DNA of 64,000 nt, taken from Beroe forskalii. Taxonomy: Eukaryota > Ctenophora > Nuda > Beroida > Beroidae. Below the pieces are notes generated by a model. That model made no database searches and was not told the DNA's origin. It was given only the letters and a program-made list of their open reading frames with translations. Made by a program: the position numbers and the translations under genes. Shown here piece after piece: positions 24,660-37,300 of this stretch (position 1 is its first letter; each line of letters begins with the position of its first letter). The stretch spans positions 89,634 to 153,633 of the forward strand of contig WFMF01000434.1 of assembly GCA_011033025.1 (NCBI GenBank), in the 5' to 3' direction.

Positions 24660-25323
24660 TCATTCCTCGTCCTCATGAGAGCAACATGAGCACTTGGTAA
24701 TATTGTTACTATTGTTCTGCTCCGGCCGACTGACGACCGGCATGGGCGCGGACCCATGTCCCGGGTTCAGAGGTCCGTAGACAACAGGTCGCTGGGAGGA
24801 TCTGATGGCGCTGAGACAAGGTTTGGAGGAGTAGGCACTGTCCCCCGACACACTCCCCGAGGAGAGACTGGTGTCGCTGAACGTGTCTGACTTGGTGGTG
24901 GTCTTGACAGGGGAGTGGTAGAGGGGAGGCTGGTAGGAAGGAGGCGGGTAGTGAGGGGGGTAGGAGGGGTACTTTGGAGGAGGCTGGGTGGGATAGGAAG
25001 GTGGGTAGGTGGGCGGGTGGGCTGGGTAGGTAGGTGGGCGCAGTTGGTTGGAGTAACGTGGGTAGTGTGAGGGCAGCACAGGAACTTGGTTACAACACAT
25101 CGAGGCAGAAGGCAGGGGCAGGGCTTGTACTTGGTCCTGGGTTGGGAACACATGGGCGTACATGTCGTTAGGGCCGCAACACCTACAGGAAGAGTCCCGG
25201 GAGGTGCAGGAGGACCGACGGTAGGGTTTGGCGTAGACTGGCTGTTGAGACTGCGGGTTCTCACTCTCGGGGATCTGTTGCAGGTTCACATTGCGGGCAG
25301 TTTCGGGGGCAGAGTTACTCCGT
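24660..25323 (-). CDS. SAM gene, last coding exon
   Basis: Acceptor TCTCCCACAG and stop TGA at 24662-24660. It encodes RSNSAP, several Tyr sites (PVYAKP, DMYAHV), the Pro/Tyr tract with seven PPxY copies, a Ser/Thr-rich part and a C-terminal CSCCSHEDEE. The Pro/Tyr tract is a degenerate short repeat at DNA level (about 24915-25040). Confidence 0.85.
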
Positions 25324-28300
25324 CTGTGGGAGAAATGCTATTACTATCAGGGCTTTAGGGGAAAGACTTACTGATTTAAGATAAAACATCAAAACTAAAA
25401 GATGATAAATATAATGCCATAGGAAAGATCAGAAGATTTCCCACGGACTGCATAATATGAAGGAGTGTGATTTGTTGATATACCGAGGAAGCCACTTACT
25501 GTCGTTCGAGACGCCCTTGTTTTTCTTTCTTTGATTTTCCTTTATGAAAAAACCCAAGCTTGGAATTCGAGCATTCGGAACTGCGATCTGAAATCAAGGT
25601 TTCTACGCAATAAACTACCTGTACTCTCAATCAATATAATCGAAATCCAACATAAATACCAAAATGATCATACATTTATCTGCAGTATTCATCCTTTGAG
25701 ATTCATCAAGTTGAAGGTATTTCTGATACAGTCAACATTCAATTTCGTCGAACCATGAACTCTTCAAGGGGTATGGTACTAACTTGTGGAAGAAGCGAGA
25801 TAGCTGTCGAGGCTGGAATTAGACTTTCCGAAGAGGTTGTATTTGAATCGTTGGAAGAACGTGGGTTTCTTCTTCACAGCTCTGGAGGGAGCGGGCGAGC
25901 TGTCTTGACTCTGGAAACGGGATAAAATCTTAAGAAACATACTAAAAAGCGATTAAAAGGAGATCTTTTAGGATTATTTGGGTATCCAATTGTTGGGGTA
26001 TGGTCCAAAATTTGACCTTATCGATATATCCTTATCATTTGGACAATATATATATAACGATTTCTTATCAGTTTATGTCGCGGTAATTGTTTACGTTATG
26101 TTCATTTTTACTTAATTTTGTCGTTGCGCGTTACACGAAACACTCTAATATTAACATGGAACATTGCGCGCAGCGGACAGATTGCAGAATCAGCCTAGCA
26201 TCTATCTTGTTATCTCCCGTATACAGTCAAAAGCAAAAGTTATGTTTATATTTTTTCCCTCCCCATTGGCATTTTTGTGTATACAAAAAGGCAAATGAGA
26301 GGGTTGGCAGAGATCGTGGTTTGGGAAGGTGAGAAATAGGATATGTGTATGTCAGGTCCAGGTTTGCAATACAACTACTGTAATTTCTGGAAAGTGCCCG
26401 GATTGCTCCTTTATAATATCAGTCGCGAAAATGTCCCTCCGTCCCTCCGTCCGTCCCTCCGTCCCCTTTTCACACAAATCTTCAAAATCGCGAATTTCCT
26501 AATTCATGAAGCTTTCGGTTGTCAAAAATTTTAATCTCATACGTTGATCAGGGCTCAGGCCCATCCGTGCCACGTCACATTGCCAGCCACTAAAGTTTTC
26601 ATATCGACCAAATCTAATGTCCTGGAAATTGATTTTCATTTCGACTATTTCAAACACAAAAAACACGATTTTTTTCGCCAAAAAAGATATTGACTGAGTA
26701 AATGTGAAGAAGGCTTGCCAAATTTGACTATTCTTTGAGTAATGATGTGGAAAATTGAATCAATATCACAATAAAAAACTGAAATTTTACACGTATTGTT
26801 ACACATAATTAACATGTCATTTCACGACTTCGTAGCGTAATCGGTTAGCGCGTCAGACTTTGTAGTGCTGCCACGCTAGAGGTCACGGGTTCAAGCCCCA
26901 CTATAGTCAAATTTCAAATTTTTATTTTCTTAGCTTATCTTCAGTTTTCTGATAGCAAAAAATGATCCTGTACAGCCCAATCAGTTCATCAGAAAGGTTT
27001 TAAATCAGGTCACAGAAAATTTTCAGTAAAAAGTTTAATTCAGCAGTTAGATTTCGGAATACACGATGGCACGATACTCGAATAAGCATGTTGCCCAGGT
27101 CGTTAAGACTAGAATTTCCAAAATGTTGAGTTACAAGACATCAAGCATCGCGGGGGAGGGAAATTAAGCGCCTGCATACTGTCCACGGGAACAACAATAA
27201 TTGTGTCGGTGCTGGCGCAATTCTTGTTGGATTTTGCCTCCTTTTATCGCAACAAATTTTAAGTTTCCATGATACAGGTGAGTAGGTAGATAACGAAATC
27301 TAAATTTTAAACTATGGACTGTCTTACCGGTGTCGTATCGAAGCGTAGCCCCTCTTTACATGTTTCACCTGAAAGAAGTGTCGTTGAAATATGTAACAAG
27401 GACATTTATAACCTTAAAACCGAACATATTCGATTTTGGATAGGTATCATGAAAGGCGTTTTTGATGAACCTTTCCAAGCGCATAGTTCAAAATGAGCCT
27501 TTCCCAACAAGTGCGCGACTCGATTTGCCAAAATCAACTTTAAATCCTTTTCAAAGTTTTGGTGACCAAAATTACATCTTCTTAATTCTGTATTGAAGAA
27601 GTTAGTAGCGCCAGTCAATGTCAGAACTGTTGTAGAATCTGAATAGAAATGATAGTACAATAGACACCATGCTACAAGTACCTGAGTTCGACAAGGCTGT
27701 GGAGGATGGTTGGGTGCTGACAGTCAGTTCCGAGTTAGAACGGGAAGGCAGGGTTGGGGGTGGTGTCACAGGGTTCTCTTCAAGTGGTGTCAACTGGTGT
27801 ATGCTGAAAGGAAGTGGTGTCAACCGGTGCATGCAGAAAGGAAGTGGTGTCAATTGGTGTATGCTGGAAGGAAGTGGTGTCAACTGGTGCATGCAGAAAG
27901 GAAGTGGTGTCAACTGGTGCACGCAGAAAGGAAGTGGTGTCAACTGGTGCACGCAGAAAGGAAGTGGTGTCAACTGGTATATGCTTAAAGTAAGTGGTGT
28001 CAACTGGTATATGCTGTAAGGAAGTGGTGTCAACTGGTGTATGCTGTAAGTAAGTGGTATCAAATGGTATATGCTGTAAGGAAGTGGTGTCAACTGGTGC
28101 ATGCAGAAAGGAAGTGGTGTCAACTGGTGCATGCAGAAAGGAAGTGGTGTCAACTGGTGCATGCTATAAGAAAGTGGTGCCAAATGGTATATGCTGTAAG
28201 GAAGTGTTGTCAACTGGTGCATGCTGTGAGGAAATGTGTCAACTGCTGCATTTTCCAGCGAAATTTGAAATAATAGAATTATCTGAAAGTGAATACGGAT

Positions 28301-31300
28301 GTTGGTAACTAGGTATGTTGGTAACTCACAATTCATAGAGATAGTTCACGTTTTCGTAGTTAGAACCTTCTTGGTTGACCCATACCAACTTCCCAGTCTG
28401 AAAGAAATAGTGAATCATTTCTTTGTCAAACAATTATCATGAAAATAATGACAGTTGACTCATTAAACCAACTTTGAACCTATCACTGCAGAGACACTGC
28501 CCAGTGTCCAACAATTAATGTTGTATGCACTGTAAATTCTTAAATTATAGCCTTTCTGTCTTTCTAACTTTCTAAGGAAATTGTCTCTCACGATCTTATA
28601 ACCGCATTGATTCTAGCTTCCACCTATGATCTGATACGCAATGGATTCGGTGGTTGCCCCAATAATTTGACAGTGAAAAGAGTAACCATTCACCACCACC
28701 ACCCGTCTGATATATTTCCAAATAAAACTGTAGAATTTAAACTGTTTGAGTGAGAGTTCTATGGGGGGAGGGAGTAATTCTCCTCACACCATGTCACACT
28801 CCACTACACACGTAATTACACGCATCAAGTCATCACCACATTACCCCGTGATTATGGGTATTGTGGCTATGGGGGAGGAGGGAGTACTGAGTAGTGGGGG
28901 ATGAGAGAGAGAGAGAGGTATTGTACCTCTAAATAGCTAAATATTTCTGCGGCTGAGTAACGAGAGAGCGAGTTTGTGAATAAAGAATTAATGCAAAATA
29001 CTAAAATAGGAATAGTTTGTTCTTTTCTGAAATTTCGTTGATTAATCTTGGCGTAATAAGGCATAAGTCAGTTCATAATCCAAATTTCAAGCCTTCATGT
29101 TGCTACCATATTATTTTTGACTTATCACGTTAATCAATAATCAAATTTACACCAATTAAATTTGATATAGATTACACGTTGAAAGTGTCACAGTCTAACG
29201 TCTCATTTTACAGTCTCATCATTGATGACATGAGGATTCATCACTTTTGCCAGATAAGCATTAGATTCTACACTTGTCACGTCAAAAGAGGAATTTCATC
29301 AAATTTCAAAATTCACTGTAGAGCTACTTCATCACAGAGAAAGGTGAATTTTACAAGAACACAAAATGCGGGGACCACTAAGTCTCACCTTGGAATCGTA
29401 GATGGGTACAACTTTAGGCTTGGGAGGTTTAGGGGGAGCCTGCCCGCGGGCTGTAGTCTCGTGGATCAGCTTGAGGGCTTCCTTGACACTCTGGTTAGGA
29501 AGAAAGAGCTCCTGCGCAAACCGGGCCCGCAGCACGTTGTACTCCCGTCGAGTGGACTCGTGACCTTCCTGAGCCAGTGGAGTGGTTAGAAACGAGGAGA
29601 TTCATGACCTTCCTGCGTCAGTGGAGTGGTTAGAAACGAGGGGATTCATGACCTTCCTGCGTCAGTGGAGTGGTTAGAAACGAGGGGATTCGTGACCTTC
29701 CTGCGTCAGTGGAGTGGTTAGAAACGAGGGGATTCGTGACCTTCCTGTGTCAGTGGAGTGGTAAGAAACGAGGGGATTTGTGACCTTCCTGCGTCAGTGG
29801 AGTGGTTAGAAACGAGGGGATTCGTGACCTTCCTGTGTCATTGGAATGGTTAGAAACGAGGGGGTATAGTCACGAGTGGATCAGTAAGAGTGGGTGAGGT
29901 AGTCATAGTTATACGAACTGGTTGGTTGGTAAAAATTAAGAGCTTGGAATCTAGAAGTGATACTTGGATAGTAGTCGATCTAAAAGACCTACTATCATAC
30001 TTCGCACTTTCTCAAGACTCAACTTGTACTTGAAGTGCACATGCACTAAGTACATCTTGAAAATCCATATGATTTCGCCTCATCGGAGGGATACGTATCC
30101 TCATCTAGAACGTGAACCTGTCTCAGACACGTGTACGAACTCAACTCACGAATAGTTTTGTTAGAGAGTGACGTTATTATTATGCTTTAACATGGTGTGC
30201 TGATGACGACTTAAAGTCTGATATATTCGGAGCATATTGTGTACACTGTCACAGTGCGGTATCTCATACGACACTTTGAGATTATATATAAAAACTACAG
30301 TACAAACTTGAACATACAGCTATAAAACACACACACATTATAAATATCATTCTCTTTCTTTGTGTCATTAGCACACAGAACACTTTTTTAGTGTATTGTG
30401 TAACACGCATAGTTGACGAGCAGTATTCCAGTTATTTTACGTTTATAGTGGATCATGGAAAGAATCGCAAATATAACGTATACTTTATAGTTCTAAAATT
30501 TGAGGGAAAATTGAGAAGAAATCTCTTTAAATGATAATGCCATTTTTATACAGGTACCTGGGTAGGTACGAACCGAGGTATCATAAAATAGACCGGGCAT
30601 GATAAGAACGGAATTGATAAGAAAATGTCACCTTCACGCGATGATACACTGACATTAGGTACCTACAAATAATCAAATCTGTACAAACAACGCTATCAGA
30701 TAAGCAGATACTAGAATACCATATCGCAGTGATGTATACTGCCCTTATCGCATGTTATATTTTTCTCTTGATGTTTAAGAATTTCATACGTAGTACATTC
30801 TTACACAATTACACGAAGTGTGTTTAAATAGAGAGATAGGTATGTGCAGTGTGCACAGTTTATTATTTTACATTAGATGTACTAGAATGTAATAGATGAT
30901 AACATGATATAATTGTCAAGATTATGATATTTGAAATGTTTGAAAATATAATTTTAAATCGCCAGATTTCTATGAAATTAGATGCTTGATAACGACTGAA
31001 ATTAAAGAAAATAGATTTATGGATAATTAATTAGGTATCATTCATTATCCTTTCATTCTATAAGTGAATGCGTCAAAGTGAAATTTGTCAGGCCCGGCAA
31101 CAACCAAACGAAGTTAAGTACGAAATGCGGACACTACGGATAGAAAAAAGGAAAAAGTTTACGTAGAAGTTAGCAAGCAATTAAAAAAACGAAAGCTTGA
31201 CAGAGACAACAAATTTTGGGCCTGAGACAATAAATTTTGGGCCAATGAAACGACACAATAATAAGGTTGCAAAATTATACTGTAAATACCAGAGTTTAAC

Positions 31301-34300
31301 AAATTAAAATCCCCCGGTATCAACTAAGGATTCGTCTACAAAACTTGTAAACAATGCGAATCTGAGTATAGAAATAGTTACACTTATCACATTCTCTAGG
31401 CCTAGGTGTACTCCAAATACCCTCGATATTGTGACTTGAACTCGCAGAGCAACTATCGCGACTTAAGGCTCGCTGGAAATGACTGATTAAATAGACTCAA
31501 ATACCGTGGGATTGATGAATTGTCGTAGCATTCGTGTCAACACGATATGTAACATAACGCACCTTATAAGAGATTGCCACGATAAAAGCCCCTATTTATA
31601 ACGTCAAACAACGTAAAGTCCACCCCAATCTAAACTATATAACAGGTAGGCTGCAAGACGTCCAAAAACTATAAGGGCTTGACAGTAAACCGTAAATTAC
31701 CATATTAGCTGTTATCTCGCATTCACAGTGAACAGTGAACTATCATAAGTTCATTTTCCCGATTAAAATAATACCACGTTGTAGGTGGCTCTAGAAATCA
31801 CAGTTCACGATTATTAATTTCGATACAAATATGGCAAGCATTCTTTAATAGCGCTGGGGTTGTTTGCGTAAAACTTTTATTATTCAGATCAAATTTATAT
31901 TTAAAATAAAACTGTTGTACGTTGACATGATTTTTGAAACATTCAGCACCGCAGCGTACATTGCTGCTATTCTTCAGAACAAAAGAGTGTGATTGCCAGG
32001 TGGTTGGGAAGACACACACTGCTTTGTGGAGTGTGTATGTGAATTTCTCAGTACGTCGTGTCGAATATAATGGGAAGCAAACACGTGTAACTGTAGTTGG
32101 GATGTGAGTGTAAAGAAGGCGAGGAGGAGGAGGAGGACAGTCTTTTGTGAAAGTTCCTAGAACCCACCTGTTCCTTAAATGAAGTTATGTGTCCTCCTCA
32201 AACACGAAACATTATAAACGTATTATGATCTACACTTTAAAGCTCTACACTCTCAACAGACCTGGTTTCAATTATAAGAGAAGAGCGGGATTTCTAGAAC
32301 ATTACATGGAGAAGTGTAGGGGTAGAAACTCAGTATTTCAGTAGGTATATTGCAAAACTAAGACCTTGGAAACAGCAGGCTGACAACTCGCCCCTGCTGC
32401 TTCAGCAAGCATCGCCATGGCAACTTGACATTTCACTATTTTACAACACCCAAAGCAGTTCAGTTCCTGCCAAAGATTTCTGACAACAGTCCCTGAATAT
32501 ACAGTCCAACACCCTTGACAACACTCCGGACTCCATAGTCCATAATAACACTCCATGACAACAGTCCCTGACAACAGTCCCTGACAACACCCATTGATAA
32601 CGGCAATGTAACGCCCATAATACACCCTGAATATGATACATGAAGCATGAAATACACCTGACAACGCCCCAGTTTTACACATCCAAGTAACCACTCACTT
32701 AGCAGCAACTGATAAGTGCTAATGGATAACACTAATGGAATTCAACGCTCCATTAACAAGCTGCACTGCGTTGCACACTAGCAGCATCATATCCGCAATG
32801 TAATGATTCTTAGCAGTAATGTAAACCCTCGCATTTCTACACGGCTACTGCAGCTACACACACTGTACACGTACGCTCAGAGGCTGGGACTCAGTAAGTC
32901 CGAAATCGCAGCACTACTACTAGACTACTAGATGGGGGATGGGCCAGCGAGGCCCCAGGCGGCGCCCAGGAGAGGGAGCTTCAGACCGAGGCGAGCACCC
33001 CCATGCTCCTGGGGCCCCGGATGGGACGAGGGTCCCATTCCTCCCCAGAATCACAGCACACTTCCTCACTTACAGTACACTCGACGCAGTTCACATCGTC
33101 AGAATGGGAAATCAAGAGAACCGAGGAAGAGCAACAGAAACTTCAAGAATCTCTAAGTGAGATCGAACTATCGGAGAGCTGTAATACTGCCTATATTTCA
33201 ACGATTCAAAGCTTCAATAGAATGCATTTCAGAGGGGCATCACCGTGGGTTGATATATTCACACTGCTGCTGATTGGTGGCGGAGCTGTCAGATATTTGC
33301 GAGCACTGCTGTGTTTCGATTAAGTGACAGCTTCTTAATTGAACTCTCATAAGGCAGGGTGAAAGCTTAAAGCATGCATATTATAACGAATATATTATAT
33401 CCTGTCTTACATCACCAGTGCACCACTTTATTCCCTGATAATGACATCACATCTCATATAATCAGTCGTGAGCAAACTATTTAAACGGAGAGGAAGCACA
33501 TATTATATGCTGACTGGAGTGCAATCATGATGGTACTTGGTAGTGATTTAAATTAAATGTCGGTGGGTTTAAAGCATATTTTAAAGCAGGTAGCCACACC
33601 ACCAGGGGAATCATTGAATGCTGCAAAAATACTTCTACTTCCGTTCTGCAATGAGTATAACGGGATGAGAAAGAACTTAACATTAAGTTAGCTATTGCGG
33701 ATAGAATTTTCTCCTTCCCAATCGACTTTTTGCTTCACAAAAAGGATTTGAAAGGTTTGGTAATGGACGTGATTTGGTCTTTGGGAAGGTGATAAATACT
33801 TAAATAGGATGTGTATAGCATGTCCAGGTTTGCAATAGTGCCTGAAAAGTGCCTGGATTGCTGCTTTACAATATCAGTTGCGGAAATGATTTCTGTCCGC
33901 CCGCGCCGTTTTTTTCTCCCAAAATCTCTTCAGACTAGTTGCTCCTTCATAACATCACAAGCGCCGGAGTTTGTGGCGCAGTGAAATCTTCTGCAGTGGG
34001 CTATGAAGCCAGCACAAAGATAGGTGCTAGCATCCAGAATCAATTCTACGGTAATCCTAGTACCTTTACTTGGGTGGGAGGGAAATTGAGCACCTGTATA
34101 CGGCAACAACGCGAACGGACGAAGCCGGTATTTACCTGCTAACACGATATTGTCGATAAATGACGCGGATTTATTTAATGCTAGTGACACTACGCCGACG
34201 CGGGGACACTACGGTTCACAGAATTGAAGAGGAAAGTTTACAAGGAGAGTTTCCCATCTCGGGCAAGAAAAGTATGGGCCTTACTTTCTTTATTGTAGCA

Positions 34301-37300
34301 TCATATTTGATTGGAGAACTAGTATTCTGATAATCACTGGTTTGATTATAGAGTTTCGTTGACGATTCCTGTCAATGGCTGGTATAAAGCTGGGAGAGTT
34401 CGAAGTCAAACATTCGCAAGTTTTTATTTCTGTTGCACAGGTGTAACAACTTAACGAGTGAGTTAATGGAGCCGACCCTGTATTTAGTAACTAACAAACG
34501 CTTAATTTGCGAATATGAAAATCAAAGCTTCGACGTCAATGCACATTGTTTTTGTCTTTTAATGACTATAAATGGGCAACAAGGTCATTCTCTAAAGGTC
34601 GGCTACGGGTAGTCTGCAGCAGTAAATCATGCAGTACACAATGCATCACATTGAACGCTATCATGCAATTGACAAAGTCAATTGTCAAAATATTTCATCG
34701 TCGTTATGCAAAATATTTGAGCAACAGAAACTCTATTAGCAACAGAAACTCTACTAGCTATAATAGACTCGAAATAAAATCATAATTACAATTGCTGGTT
34801 CCAATTCCAAAAGACAACACATGTAATCAACAATATCTATGTTATTTGAAATTGCAGAAATTCTAACACACCTAGATCAGTTTCATGCATAAAATATGTC
34901 CGACTGTATGAGTTCATGTTGATTCACAAAATTGTTGATTCACAAAATTGAATTCAACATTTCTGTCACAAAGAAAAGTCGCGTATGTGTTCTCGGAGCT
35001 CGGTCCTACACGTGAGTTTCTATGATTTGCATTCTCAGAAGTCAAGAAGATTCAAGAGTCGCGTCCCTCCTACCAATAGAGTTGCCAATGATCATATTGG
35101 CAGCTAACGTAAGCAAGTACTCAAGTAAACGACAAGTGACAGCTTCAGATTATTACAAAGTTATAACCTGTGCAATTAATCATGCATTTTGTACGGTCAG
35201 AGATTAGCTCAGAAGTTATTCGCAATCACGAAACGTGATTCTCATTTCATTAATATCAAGGTCCTCTGATCTGATAATAACTCATGTCATCAGAGGTTCA
35301 ATGTTGATGATGGAGATTGTAGACATATCGTCATATTTTATGAATTGAAACATCTGCTTTAATACAGGGTGAATCAATCTATTCAGGTCTTTGGACCCGA
35401 CCCTAGGAAGGGTCAGGGACGGAAGTTCGACACCCGGAAGTTCGACAACCCAGAAGTTAGACACTCTCACTGCTTGTCGAACTTCCGGGCGTCAACAGAC
35501 TGAAGTCCGACAGTCCTAAAGCTCGACAGTGTCTAACTTCTGGGTTGTCGAACTTCTGGGTTGTCGAACTTCCGTCCCCCAACCCCCTAGGAACTTTGGC
35601 GTAGATCTTTACATCTCTAGATAATTTTAACCTGCTAAGGTGGCTTATGAAGGTCTCAATAATCTCAGTCGGTCACCAAATCACAAATTACTCCTTTTGG
35701 ATAGCGAAATCTGCTTCGTTACTCATTAAATTATAACGAGCTCTACACAGAAAGGTTTGAACCAGGCGCCTGGTTGACTGGCGACTGATAGTTGAACGAA
35801 TTAACTAATATAACTGAAATAACTTTTTTTACATTTTCGTTGGGCTGTCGAGAAACCTCTTCTGCAGCTACCAACAGAATATTAAGAATGATTGTCTCGA
35901 ATGTCTCTTGGTTTCTTACATATTTTTGACTAAAATCCTAAATTGAAATGTATGACTGTAACCTTCTACCATTTAATTTACAATAACTTAGGGCTCACGA
36001 TTTCGTTCATGGTCATTGGTCCGGTGGGTTATGTTCATGTTGTTTGGGATGATTCCACACAATGGAACATTCCATTCATTAGTTAACAAAAACGGAACTT
36101 GAATGAGGGCGTTCTGAAGCCCATTACATGGAATTCACGGGATTCATGATTATCCCATTGTTACCCTCAAGAGTCTCAATGTAACTCTATTAATTACACG
36201 TGTATCTTACACAATGAACCTCCTCAAGGTTATATAAAATGTGGGGTAAAGTGAGGCGCACACCGCAAAGTGATGATCAAAATTGGAACACCCCCAACCC
36301 ACAGAGCCACTGAGTCTCGAGATGATGCAGAGACCTGTGATTGGATGGGCTGGGTGGCGTCTACAAATCGAGCTATTCGATTGGTTATCACATATTATTG
36401 TCACGTGGTTACTGATGCAGTAGAGATTTTCAATCATCTAAATCGAGCTAGATATTGAGTAGTGGTTTTAGAACTGACTGCTGACAGTCAATGGAAGATA
36501 AATAAATTATGCGCTATCGTTAAAACTCAGGTTTAACAGCAACGATTCTATTAACTCACAAGTAAACAATTCGTAGCATTATCATAGCGATGAATCGTAC
36601 TGTGACGTAGTGGGCATTCTCAAAGTGTAACATTCCTTGAACTTTCGCCAAAAGGAAGATGCCCTATTGGAGATTCAACACCTGGCACCACGACACAGGG
36701 CATCATTTGGAAGAGGAAACATTGTCATAGAGCCATGAACATTGAACATGTACCTATCAGTTGCTACAAACCAAAAACACACAAGAGCGCTAGTACAGTA
36801 TCCTGCGATAATTCATGATATAAAATTTGATGGAATTTTGGCCCATTGGGATGCAAATTCACAATGCCCGAGGCTGGAAGCGCGCAGGGAACCACTTTTG
36901 AAGACAAGGACATAAGTTCGCTTTTATCAATGCTTTATAGTGGTTGGATACTGACTCCATTTTGAAAGTAGGACTCTTAAGAAGTCAGCCTTTAGCGGAG
37001 ATATAAGCTTCATGAAATGAGGAGCATTACAAGAACACGAGACTCTGGTAATTATAAGTAAAATCATCGAGCCAATAAGAATCCGGCAATTGCGTATCAT
37101 TAATCAGGTCAATTGTGAGATAATGAATTCTTAATAAACTGCTATTTTACGATTAATAGCTTAATAGGAGTAACTAATTTGTCCAATTATCAGGGTACAC
37201 ACAAACTTCCATACTGTCATTGATGTCTGAACTCTGGTGACTGTATGTAGATTAACCGGAAGAAGCCTTGACCTAGAGATCGATAAAATCACATGATTTA

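Noticed and set aside
24767..25264. 165-codon overlapping frame in the last SAM exon
   Set aside because: Alternative frame of the Pro/Tyr repeat; the phase from upstream exons selects the PPxY frame.
27602..28336. 244-codon minus-strand ORF
   Set aside because: Mostly translation of the 30-bp minisatellite; only its last part (27682-27803) is kept, as a weak candidate exon.
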